From positions 1 through 64,000 of the forward strand of contig NZ_SWCJ01000004.1 in NCBI RefSeq assembly GCF_005116665.1: a DNA stretch of 64,000 nucleotides. The letters are read 5' to 3'. The notes under the pieces were generated by a model. The model was given only the letters and a program-made list of their open reading frames with translations, was not told the DNA's origin and ran no database searches. How positions within the stretch are numbered: position 1 is the first letter of the stretch; the number at the start of each line of letters is the position of its first letter. The stretch comes from Ferrimonas aestuarii. GTDB taxonomy: Bacteria > Pseudomonadota > Gammaproteobacteria > Enterobacterales > Shewanellaceae. Of the stretch, positions 46,276 to 54,359 are shown one piece after another. Position numbers and translations under genes: made by a program.

Positions 46276-48039
46276 CTAGCTCCTTGGCAAATCTGAGTCG
46301 ATGAGCTGCTGACTCAAAGGCGCGGCAATCTCGCTGACGTCTTCGGCCAAACGCATGGCATCGGCGATGCTGGTCACGCCATTTGCAGCATACTCCAAGG
46401 CGCTCACCACCAAGGGACGGAACTGGCCACTCTCTTTCACCGCTTTGGCAAAAGCCTCTGGGTTACCGGTACGCAGTGCTTCCACCATATGCTCGTCCAG
46501 CTCCAACATCTCGAACACCCCGATACGACCTCGGTAGCCCGTATGGTTGCAGTGTTGGCAGCCTCGGCCTTTTCGATACCCTTGTTGCAGATGGTCCACA
46601 TCCGGCTGGATGTGTTTTAGCCAAGCCAAGTCGCCGGCATTTGGCACGTAAGGCTCGGCGCAGCGATCACAGATTCGGCGCACCAATCGCTGTGCAATGA
46701 TGGCTCGCAGTGCACTGGCCACCAAATAGGGCGCCGCTCCCATGTCGATCAGACGCAGAGTGGAGGTGATGGCATCGTTGGTGTGCAAAGTCGACAGCAC
46801 TAAGTGACCGGTAATCGCGCCCCGAAGGCCGATCTCAGCGGTCTCCTGATCCCGCATCTCACCTACCATGATGATGTCAGGATCCTGACGCAAGGTGGTA
46901 CGCAAAACGTCAGAGAACCCCAAGCCAATTTTGGTGTTCACCTGCACCTGGTTGACCCGCTTAAGCCGGTATTCCACCGGATCCTCTACGGTAATGATCT
47001 TGGTATTGGCTTTATTCAGTTCATTCAATACCGCGTACAGGGTGGTGGTTTTACCGGAGCCCGTTGGTCCAGTCACCAGAATCATGCCGTGGGGACGGCC
47101 AATCTGATGGCGAACCCGCCGAATGATGCTCTCTGGCATCCCTGTCTGCTCTAACTGAAGTAGCCCAGCAGACTGATCCAACAATCGCATCACCACCGAC
47201 TCACCAAACTGCACTGGCATGGTTGACACCCGCACATCCAGTTGGTGGTTGGCCACCTCAAAATGGAAACGGCCATCTTGGGGAATGCGCTTCTCAGAGA
47301 TATCTAGATTTGCCATCAGTTTGATGCGCAGCACCAAGGCGTTGGCAACGCCATATTCCGTCAATACGGTTTCCTGAAGCTCACCATCAACGCGCTGACG
47401 AATGCGCAGCTCTTTGTCTCCAGGTTCGATGTGAATGTCCGAAGCACGAATGCGGATGGCATCCTCAAAGATGGAATTCAGCAGCCTCACTACCGTGGCT
47501 TCGTTGTCGGCGTCCTGAGCGGTAATGGAGGCCAGATCAAAGGCCTGCTCCTGCGCCTGCTCCTGTTGCAGCTCCCCAGCAATGGAGGCAATGCGATCCG
47601 TTTGACGGTATAGGTTGTCGATGCCTTCAAACAGTTGGCTTTCAACAATCAGCGCCAACTCAACCTTACGGGGTGACAACAAACTGACTAGGGAGTCATA
47701 AGCGCTGAGATCCGCTGGATCGCTCATGGCCACCGTCACTTGGCGATCGTCGCCATCGATAACCAGAGCTCGGAAGCGGCGCGCCTGTATTTCAGGCAGC
47801 AGCTTGATGACGTTGGGGTCAAGACGGCGTTCGCTAATATCAACGAAAGGCAACTCTAGCTGCTTCGACAGGAACGACAGCAGCTGCGATTCCGAGATAA
47901 AGCCCATATCAATTAAGGTTCGGCCCAGCTTACGGCCACCTTTGCGCTGCGCCTGCAGGGCTTGCATCAGCTGATCTTCAGTGATGATCTGTTGACCCAC
48001 CAACAGATCACCTAGTCGTTGCTTAAGTTGATGTTTCAT
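46276..48039 (-). CDS. mshE: MSHA extension ATPase MshE with c-di-GMP-binding domain
   Basis: GspE/PilB-type hexameric ATPase that powers pilus extension. Residues 1-145 form the MshEN domain with two copies of the c-di-GMP motif (RLGDLLVGQQIITEDQL, 8-24, and KLGRTLIDMGFISESQL, 37-53). The motor has Walker A GPTGSGKTTT (324-333), an Asp box and Walker B, and a C-terminal zinc site (CDRC with CQHC). In Vibrio, c-di-GMP binding to MshE is needed for pilus extension and surface attachment. The ATG shares one base with the mshN stop (TAATG). Confidence 0.96.
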   Translation of the reverse strand: MKHQLKQRLGDLLVGQQIITEDQLMQALQAQRKGGRKLGRTLIDMGFISESQLLSFLSKQLELPFVDISERRLDPNVIKLLPEIQARRFRALVIDGDDRQVTVAMSDPADLSAYDSLVSLLSPRKVELALIVESQLFEGIDNLYRQTDRIASIAGELQQEQAQEQAFDLASITAQDADNEATVVRLLNSIFEDAIRIRASDIHIEPGDKELRIRQRVDGELQETVLTEYGVANALVLRIKLMANLDISEKRIPQDGRFHFEVANHQLDVRVSTMPVQFGESVVMRLLDQSAGLLQLEQTGMPESIIRRVRHQIGRPHGMILVTGPTGSGKTTTLYAVLNELNKANTKIITVEDPVEYRLKRVNQVQVNTKIGLGFSDVLRTTLRQDPDIIMVGEMRDQETAEIGLRGAITGHLVLSTLHTNDAITSTLRLIDMGAAPYLVASALRAIIAQRLVRRICDRCAEPYVPNAGDLAWLKHIQPDVDHLQQGYRKGRGCQHCNHTGYRGRIGVFEMLELDEHMVEALRTGNPEAFAKAVKESGQFRPLVVSALEYAANGVTSIADAMRLAEDVSEIAAPLSQQLIDSDLPRS

Positions 48040-49286
48040 TAAGAACCTCGAAGTTGCTGCAAACGCGCTAAAACAAATTCTCGAGCCGCTCCGGAAAGAG
48101 AGCCCAGCTCGATGGCACGGCGATAGTGTTCAATGGCAGCCGGGTATTGCCCCAACTGATCTAGGTTATACGCCAGCCCAAGCCACCAGCGGCTCTGGGT
48201 TGGCTGTTGTTCCGTCAGCACTCGGTAATCCGTCGACGCCAGCTCAAATTGCTGCAACTGCTGTGCAAGGGCGGCGCGGCGAACGCGATGTTCCAGCGTC
48301 AACGGTAAACTGGCGGTTTTAGCCAGCCACAGCTTAGCTTGCTCTGGTTGGCCAAGCGTCTGAGACAGCTCCGCTGCCATCAGCGCATATTGGCCTTGAG
48401 CAGGGAACTGAGAAAATCCTTGTGCGGCCTCCATCAATGCCAGTTGAGGATCCAAGCCGCTCCAAGTAGCAATCAGTTGCAAGCGCGCCTGATGGTAGTC
48501 AGGGGTTAACGCCAACGCTCGCTGCAACAGCTCAACACTCAGCTGAGAGTCTGGCTGCACCTGAGCTTCTGCCATCAACTGCTGTGCCTGCTCCTGAGGA
48601 GTCAGTGGCACTGGCGTTACCGTCATGACCGGCTCGGGTTTGACTGGAATCTCCGGCTCTCTATTGGGCTGAAGCTCTGGTTCTCCCTTCGCCGGCACAT
48701 CGGCGGTGTTGGGTGTTACGACCGACAAATTCGGCTCTAGTGCACTTGCCACTTGCTCAGGCTTAGGCTGCAGCAACGCCTGTGAGGGCTTTGTGATCGC
48801 CGTAGTAGAGGGCTTAGCCTCAGCATCTGCACTTGGCTGAATCGCCGTCACCTCAGTAGCAGCAACAGGGGTCGTCACCGCCTCGGAAACAGCTTCAACT
48901 TGGTTCCCAGGCTCAGGCTCAGGCTCAAGTTCAGGCTCAAGTTCAGGCTCAAGTTCAGGCTCAAGTTCAGGCTCAAGTTCAGGCTCAAGTTCAGGCTCAA
49001 GTTCAGAGCCAGGCGGCTCAATGAACACAGGCTCAACCGCCGTTTCAATGGATGGCTTAACGTCAGCAGATGTTGCAACCGGTTGAGGCAGCGATGGCGT
49101 CAATTTTTGCCACAGAACCACCGCACTGCCCACAAACAAAGTAATACTCAATAACAGCAATGCGCTCATCCACGGGCGGTGTTTCACACTGGGAGCCACC
49201 GTGGCCATTCGGGTCAGATGAGGCTGCACAATGCGATCCTTCTGCTGCTGATCCAGATCCTGAAGCATCTTGTTGATCACGCTCAT
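48039..49286 (-). CDS. mshN: MSHA biogenesis protein MshN (TPR protein with Pro-Glu repeats)
   Basis: Bitopic protein of 415 residues. It has an N-terminal cytoplasmic stretch with MSVINKMLQDLDQQQKDR, a membrane helix (about 40-58), a low-complexity acidic spacer with seven tandem ELEP units, and C-terminal TPR repeats (about 255-415). The ATG at 49286, overlapping the mshM stop, has GGAGG seven bases upstream; the longer frame reading is inside mshM. The spacer probably spans the periplasm or cell wall. Confidence 0.9.
   Translation of the reverse strand: MSVINKMLQDLDQQQKDRIVQPHLTRMATVAPSVKHRPWMSALLLLSITLFVGSAVVLWQKLTPSLPQPVATSADVKPSIETAVEPVFIEPPGSELEPELEPELEPELEPELEPELEPELEPEPEPGNQVEAVSEAVTTPVAATEVTAIQPSADAEAKPSTTAITKPSQALLQPKPEQVASALEPNLSVVTPNTADVPAKGEPELQPNREPEIPVKPEPVMTVTPVPLTPQEQAQQLMAEAQVQPDSQLSVELLQRALALTPDYHQARLQLIATWSGLDPQLALMEAAQGFSQFPAQGQYALMAAELSQTLGQPEQAKLWLAKTASLPLTLEHRVRRAALAQQLQQFELASTDYRVLTEQQPTQSRWWLGLAYNLDQLGQYPAAIEHYRRAIELGSLSGAAREFVLARLQQLRGS
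48922..49005. repeat. Seven perfect tandem 12-base repeats inside mshN
   Basis: The unit GGCTCAAGTTCA occurs seven times without a mismatch and encodes Glu-Leu-Glu-Pro on the minus strand. Two imperfect six-base relatives (GGCTCA) precede it. Units are a multiple of three, so slippage would change length without breaking the frame. Confidence 0.97.
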
Positions 49287-50197
49287 TGACCGGCCTCCAT
49301 GTAAAAGCTCAGCCACCAGCCCAAGCCGGTCAGTGCCAACAGAGTTAACGATGCCAGCAACAGCAAATTTTCTCGCCACCATGACGGCAACGCCAAGGCC
49401 GATTCGGTATCCGCTACCGCTGCCTTGACCATCTCATTGGCGATGGCCCCGGTTTGCCCCGCACCATAGGCCAACATCAACGTCTTATGGCACAGCACAT
49501 TGAGTATCCGCGGCACGCCGCCACTGGCCTTATGCAACCAAGCAAATTGCTGCCAACTAAACAGACCATTGCCTTGATATCCGGCCACTTGCAGCCGGTG
49601 CTCAATGTAGCAGCAGCTCTCCTCTAGGGTCAGTTTTCGCAGCTGATAACTGAAGGTGATGCGCTGACGTAACTGGCGAAACTGTGCCTGTGCCAAACGG
49701 CGATCCAGCTCTGGCTGGCCAAACAACACCACCTGCATCAACTTGGAGCGTTCCGTTTCCAGATTGGTAAACAGCCTTAGGGCTTCCAAGCTTTCATCAG
49801 GCAAGGCCTGGGCCTCATCCAAAATCAGTACCACCTGTTTACCTTGCTGCGCCAGCTCCAGCAATTTTTGGCTAATGAGCTCCGTCAGACTGACCCCGTC
49901 GCGGGGCTTAATTCCTAGCTCACTGGCAACGCTGCGTCTGAGCTCATCGGCTTTAAGGCAAGGGTTGGGCAGATACGCCACCTGATAGTTGCTACCAAGT
50001 TCATTGAGCAACTTGCGGCACAATAAGGTTTTGCCAGTGCCCACTTCGCCACACACTTTGATAAACCCTTCTCCGGCCGCCAACGCGGTATGCAAAACCT
50101 GAAGCGCCTCAACATGAGGCGCCAGCTGCAGGAAAAACTGGGTATTGGGAGTCAGCGAAAATGGCAACTCCCGCAAACCAAAGTGGTACAGATACAT
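49283..50197 (-). CDS. mshM: MSHA biogenesis ATPase MshM (ExeA-like)
   Basis: AAA-type ATPase of the ExeA/GspA group, thought to help secretin assembly through the cell wall. The 304-residue product has Walker A GEVGTGKT (50-57), Walker B VVLILDEAQALP, and a C-terminal membrane helix (about 276-296, LLLLASLTLLALTGLGWWL). It starts two bases after the mshL stop and overlaps mshN by four bases. Confidence 0.95.
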   Translation of the reverse strand: MYLYHFGLRELPFSLTPNTQFFLQLAPHVEALQVLHTALAAGEGFIKVCGEVGTGKTLLCRKLLNELGSNYQVAYLPNPCLKADELRRSVASELGIKPRDGVSLTELISQKLLELAQQGKQVVLILDEAQALPDESLEALRLFTNLETERSKLMQVVLFGQPELDRRLAQAQFRQLRQRITFSYQLRKLTLEESCCYIEHRLQVAGYQGNGLFSWQQFAWLHKASGGVPRILNVLCHKTLMLAYGAGQTGAIANEMVKAAVADTESALALPSWWRENLLLLASLTLLALTGLGWWLSFYMEAGQ

Positions 50198-50199
50198 GT

Positions 50200-51867
50200 T
50201 TACTCGTTAGGGTACCAATTGTTGATAAGGCTCTGAGATTGACGCAGTTGCTGCTCCCAAGTGCCTGGCTCAATGATCGTTGGCTTAATCAAAATCACCA
50301 GTTCCGTCTTGGACTCGCTCTGAGCAACGTTAGTAAACAGCGCGCCCAGCCCGGGGAGATCACCCAGCAGTGGCACTTTGGACTCAACGTCTTTATTCAC
50401 GGTTTTCATCAATCCACCGATCACCACCACATCACCACTGCGGGCGCGAATCATGGTGTCTGATTCGCGGATGTCACTTTGGGCCAGTGGCAACTCCAGG
50501 GTGTCGTCTAGCACGTTGATGGTCTTCACCTGCTCCGTGATGTCGGTGACCGAAGGATGGACATGCAGCAGCACATCGCCGCTTTCGGAGATCTGCGGGG
50601 TTACGTCCAATGCGATGCCGGAGAAGAACGGCGTCAGTTCCACCTCAGGAGAAGTGACCGGGGTGGTAGACGCCACTGTGGTTGATGAGATCTCCGTAAC
50701 GAAGTACTCATCGGTGCCCACTTTGATCACCGCTTTCTGGTTGTTGGTGGCAGTCACTCGCGGACTGGACAGCGTATCCACATCACCCTGAGTATCCAGC
50801 AAGTTGATCACCGCGGTGAAATCGCTGTTGCTGAAGTTCAATGTGGTCACGTTACCAATGGCGCTGGAGATCTGATCCGTAAGAGTTCCTCCGGAGGTTC
50901 CACCGCCAACCAAACCAGTGTTACCACCATCAGAGTTGATCAAATTCCACTCGATGCCCTGCTGGAAACCTTCATTGAGGCTTACTTCAAGAATCCGAGC
51001 TTCCAGAATCACTTGGCGTTGCAGGTGGTTTTCTGCCGTGTGTAAAAACTCTTTTACCTGACGAATTTCATCAGGGAAGGCACGTACGGTCACCAAACCA
51101 GCCTGCGGCAACATCACCACTGAACGCCCTTGACCGGTGCCGATAAGGGATGCCAGCGTGGTTTGCAGATCGGTCCACAGATCATTCTCATTTCGAGTTT
51201 CAATGCGGGTACCGTTATAGCTGCTGTCACTGTTACTGTCTGAATTGCTGTTGTTATTGCTGCTATTACTGCTGTTGTTGGAGCTGCTGTTATTGTTGCT
51301 GCTGCCGCTGCCGTTGTTCTGGTTGTCGTCAGTCAAACGACCAGAGTTCACACTGGTCACCGAGACACCATTACGCTGCATGTGCAGGTAGTTCACCGAG
51401 AAGGTCTCTGTGCGCATGCCCGTTGGGTAGATCTGAAGCACCTTGCCACTGCGGCGCACATCGTAGCCATAGATATCTTCCACGGTCTTGAGCACCTCAT
51501 CCACCGTCACCTGTTTCAGGTTTAGGGAGATGGTGCCACTGACTCCGGGATGAATCGCGGCGCTGTATGGCGTGCCTTCCACCAAACTGGCAAAAAACGC
51601 CGAGGCTTCCACACCATTAGCGGCCACATCAATACGTGGCATGGTTGGTGCCAGTTTCGGTTTTGCAGGCAACGCTTGCAGCTCACTGGCCACGCTGGCA
51701 GGCAGTGGCGACGGTGGCACCACGGCGGGTTTCTTCGCGGCATTGACCGCTTCGGTAAGCACTCGCTTAGACTCAACGGGGTCCTGACGTCCGTGAGGCG
51801 TAGACTGACACCCCATCAGCAGCAGTGAAGGCAGTAACCACAGCCCGATTTGATACCTAACATTCAT
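50200..51867 (-). CDS. mshL: MSHA outer-membrane secretin MshL
   Basis: PilQ/GspD-type secretin through which the pilus exits. The 555-residue product is a lipoprotein (lipobox LLMGC, Cys20), with an STN domain (about 95-150), an Asn/Ser-rich low-complexity insert (about 187-220), an N-type domain and the C-terminal secretin core with VTATNNQKAVIKVG and the final KTVNKDVESKVPLLGDLPGLGALF region. The ATG overlaps mshK by four bases. Confidence 0.95.
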   Translation of the reverse strand: MNVRYQIGLWLLPSLLLMGCQSTPHGRQDPVESKRVLTEAVNAAKKPAVVPPSPLPASVASELQALPAKPKLAPTMPRIDVAANGVEASAFFASLVEGTPYSAAIHPGVSGTISLNLKQVTVDEVLKTVEDIYGYDVRRSGKVLQIYPTGMRTETFSVNYLHMQRNGVSVTSVNSGRLTDDNQNNGSGSSNNNSSSNNSSNSSNNNSNSDSNSDSSYNGTRIETRNENDLWTDLQTTLASLIGTGQGRSVVMLPQAGLVTVRAFPDEIRQVKEFLHTAENHLQRQVILEARILEVSLNEGFQQGIEWNLINSDGGNTGLVGGGTSGGTLTDQISSAIGNVTTLNFSNSDFTAVINLLDTQGDVDTLSSPRVTATNNQKAVIKVGTDEYFVTEISSTTVASTTPVTSPEVELTPFFSGIALDVTPQISESGDVLLHVHPSVTDITEQVKTINVLDDTLELPLAQSDIRESDTMIRARSGDVVVIGGLMKTVNKDVESKVPLLGDLPGLGALFTNVAQSESKTELVILIKPTIIEPGTWEQQLRQSQSLINNWYPNE

Positions 51868-52178
51868 AACGATTTCCCTAATTTCGGAAACAGTACCAGT
51901 TCTCTGCCGTCACTTAGGCGAACTCGGTCTCTGGTGATGGTGCTAATGGTGGATCCCATCAAAGGATCACTTTCTCGATATTTTTCGCCACTCACCACAG
52001 CAATTCGGGACTGACCATTGATTAAAATGGACTGCAGAACCCCAGCATTGGGTGACCGCTTTTCAACGCTGGCGCTAGGTTGCATCCAACTTGGAGGCCG
52101 AGTCGGATCCTGTAACGGTTGAGCCTGAACACTGGCGCACAGCAGCAGGCTAGGAATCAAAAGAGCGCGAACCAACAC
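51864..52178 (-). CDS. mshK: MSHA biogenesis protein MshK (PilP-like)
   Basis: Small periplasmic protein of 104 residues with a signal peptide (about 1-19, ASVQA) followed by QDPTRPPSW and one beta domain (LQSILINGQSRIAVVSGEKY), the pattern of GspC/PilP homology regions that touch the secretin. It uses a GTG start with AGGAG seven bases upstream, within the end of mshJ (29-base overlap). Confidence 0.87.
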   Translation of the reverse strand: MLVRALLIPSLLLCASVQAQPLQDPTRPPSWMQPSASVEKRSPNAGVLQSILINGQSRIAVVSGEKYRESDPLMGSTISTITRDRVRLSDGRELVLFPKLGKSL

Positions 52179-52794
52179 GTATTAACTCCTTCTCGGTACC
52201 TAAGGTGTAAATCTCTAATGTCATCAATGCATTGGGGTACGCATCCACCCGATACTCGACACTGTGCCAATAAAACTGTTGTGGCAATGCTTCCATCGCC
52301 TTCAACACTTTCATTAAATCAAAATATTTGCCGCGCAGTTGCAGCGTTAACCCATGCTGATACAGCCCTTCCGACAGCGCCGTTGGTGTATTGGATACCA
52401 GGGAGACCAACTCAACATGGCGGGTGCTTACCAACATCTGCGCCAATACCGCCGGCATCTGTTCCGGCAGAATTAATCCCATCACTCGCTGACCAAGTGC
52501 CTGCTGTTTCGCTTCAATTTCATGGTTCAAGGCGTCAATCGCGTTGTTGTCCGCTTCGTTGACGTCCAAACTCAAACGATCGCTGAGCTCCAACACTTGA
52601 GCACTGTACTCTGGCAATTGCTGCTGCAGACTGCTGATCTTGCGCTTCTGGTTGTCAATCTCCAACCAACGAGGTTCCAAAACCAAGGTGTAGAACAGCA
52701 GCAGGATAACCACTGGCAGCGCCACAAAGATCATCAACCGCTCGCGGTCACTCAGCTCAGAGAATTTGGTTTGTAGTTCCTGCCACTGCTTCAT
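52150..52794 (-). CDS. mshJ: MSHA biogenesis protein MshJ (PilO/GspM-like)
   Basis: Inner-membrane alignment protein of 214 residues: short cytoplasmic start, a membrane helix (about 20-40), a coiled coil (about 45-95) and a ferredoxin-like domain. Assigned by order between the PilN-like gene and mshK. Start overlaps the previous stop by four bases. Confidence 0.87.
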   Translation of the reverse strand: MKQWQELQTKFSELSDRERLMIFVALPVVILLLFYTLVLEPRWLEIDNQKRKISSLQQQLPEYSAQVLELSDRLSLDVNEADNNAIDALNHEIEAKQQALGQRVMGLILPEQMPAVLAQMLVSTRHVELVSLVSNTPTALSEGLYQHGLTLQLRGKYFDLMKVLKAMEALPQQFYWHSVEYRVDAYPNALMTLEIYTLGTEKELIRVGSRSFDS

Positions 52795-53387
52795 GATTGT
52801 GGCTCCTTCAACTCATGGCCAATGGCAAAACTGAAAGGGCCATTAAGGTCGCCAGTTAAACGAAATTCGCTCAACGACTGCCCTTGCAATGAAGGCTTTT
52901 GCCCAAGCTGATGCAACCAATTGGGTACTGCATCGGCGGTCTGAGCCATCCCCTTCATCGACACCCCCTCTTCCGCCAATTTGAAGTGTTGCAGCCACAC
53001 TTGGTTATCGCTGGCTTCAGCAAGGTCGCGCATTAGGTTAGAGAAGCCAGGGTTGGCCATCACACTGCGGTTGTCCAGCTCATCCGCCAGTTCCGTCAAT
53101 GCTTGGCTTTGTCGCGTTAACAGCTCTATCTGCTGCGCCAGACTTTGATCCGGTTTGCGCGCCGCCACTTGCTCGGACAGGGTTTCGATCTGACTCTGCA
53201 TCCGTTTATTTTGACGCTCATAATCTGAAATCAGATCCTGATTGCGGTCAATTTGCTGACCCAGAAAAACCTGCCCAGCCACCAAACCCACTAAGGTCAC
53301 CACCAGCACGATGGCCAGGTTAGTCAAGCTGAGGCGCTGCTTTTTCGGCAGCAAGGATGCATTGAAGAGATTGACTCTACGCTTCAT
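52791..53387 (-). CDS. mshI2: MSHA biogenesis protein MshI2 (PilN-like)
   Basis: PilN-type inner-membrane protein of 198 residues. It starts with the short PilN-like cytoplasmic segment MKRRVNLFNASLLPKKQRL that would bind the PilM-like partner, then a helix (about 22-42) and a coiled coil, then a ferredoxin-like periplasmic domain. It overlaps the upstream gene by 11 bases. Confidence 0.85.
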   Translation of the reverse strand: MKRRVNLFNASLLPKKQRLSLTNLAIVLVVTLVGLVAGQVFLGQQIDRNQDLISDYERQNKRMQSQIETLSEQVAARKPDQSLAQQIELLTRQSQALTELADELDNRSVMANPGFSNLMRDLAEASDNQVWLQHFKLAEEGVSMKGMAQTADAVPNWLHQLGQKPSLQGQSLSEFRLTGDLNGPFSFAIGHELKEPQS

Positions 53388-54237
53388 CTCTTACCTCCAA
53401 CGATTCAAGGCTGGCCGCCAATGCCAGATTGTGCTGGACGCTCCTATCGAGGCTGGTCAATGAGGAAACGGGCAGGTCAAACATGGTCTGAATTTGTGGA
53501 GCCAACCACTGCTGAATGTCCACGGGCAGCAACAACGACAACGCCGTTGGCGGTGCTAGCCTTAACTGCCGGTCCAGATAATCCAACGAGCGCTGCATCT
53601 CCAGAATCAGAGAATCAAACTGCATCTGGCGGTCCAGTTCCGTTTGCCCCTCTTTAAACTCGATGCCACTAATAGGACGATTGAAAACGAACTCGCCCTC
53701 CATCGACACCACCAAGTTCAAACTCTGCTCTTGGGTTTGGCACAGCAGCATCTGTGGGGTGGGCTCATTGGCCAGTAAGTTGGTTAAGGCCAACTCCTCA
53801 ATGGTGATCAATTCCGGCGTGATTTTCAGCTTATCCAGCGCCAATACCATCGGCTGAATACGACGCTTATCGGTAACCACCACTTGAAGTTTGGGAGCGC
53901 CTGAGGGCTGATGTTTCAACTCAAAGTAGTCGATGAGTTGGTGCTCTAATGGGATGTTGGTGAGATCTTTTACCGCCCAGGTTAAGGCAGCACTGAGTTC
54001 ATTCTCCTCCACATTGGGTCGGTCGATGCTGATCACTTCATACAGCTCGCTGCTCAGCGCCAAGCGTAAGCCGATACCACGCTTAGGAAGCGAGGCAAGC
54101 GCCGCTTTCCAGCTATCGACGCTGTTGATTTGGGCCGGAGTAAACGCCAGCGAATCGGTTGCCAAATAGCATAAATTGCCATCGACAAACCCTCCCAGAA
54201 CCGAACTCTGGGCCTGCTTTTTTGAAAACAGCGCCAT
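53377..54237 (-). CDS. mshI: MSHA biogenesis protein MshI (PilM-like)
   Basis: Cytoplasmic actin-like fold protein of 286 residues corresponding to PilM/GspL cytoplasmic domains. The start MALFSKKQAQ at 54237 is preferred to an upstream in-frame codon at 54282. No membrane helix is seen. It is the first gene of the biogenesis part; the 122-base gap to csrD should contain the promoter and has a small hairpin at 54278-54295 (CCCATG / CATGGG). Confidence 0.85.
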   Translation of the reverse strand: MALFSKKQAQSSVLGGFVDGNLCYLATDSLAFTPAQINSVDSWKAALASLPKRGIGLRLALSSELYEVISIDRPNVEENELSAALTWAVKDLTNIPLEHQLIDYFELKHQPSGAPKLQVVVTDKRRIQPMVLALDKLKITPELITIEELALTNLLANEPTPQMLLCQTQEQSLNLVVSMEGEFVFNRPISGIEFKEGQTELDRQMQFDSLILEMQRSLDYLDRQLRLAPPTALSLLLPVDIQQWLAPQIQTMFDLPVSSLTSLDRSVQHNLALAASLESLEVRDEA

Positions 54238-54277
54238 CTTCACCACCCCAAAGCGATACCTTGATATTGTTATGATG

Positions 54278-54295
54278 CCCATGCTCTCACATGGG
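54278..54295. repeat. Small hairpin in the mshI leader
   Basis: CCCATG / CATGGG with a six-base loop, 41 bases upstream of the mshI start. The loop lacks a GGA, so it is not an obvious CsrA site. Confidence 0.35.
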
Positions 54296-54359
54296 GTTTA
54301 AAGGCGAATGTTATCACAATTCGCCCAGTTTTAAGTCGTTCCTACTCTAGTACGGGGTA

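Noticed and set aside
48922-49005. CRISPR-like array
   Set aside because: The 12-base units are contiguous with no spacers and lie inside a coding region.
48875-49154. Open frames on both strands over the mshN repeats giving LSLN or KFRL repeats
   Set aside because: They are other-frame readings of the 12-base tandem repeat within mshN; the TPR-containing mshN frame is the real gene.
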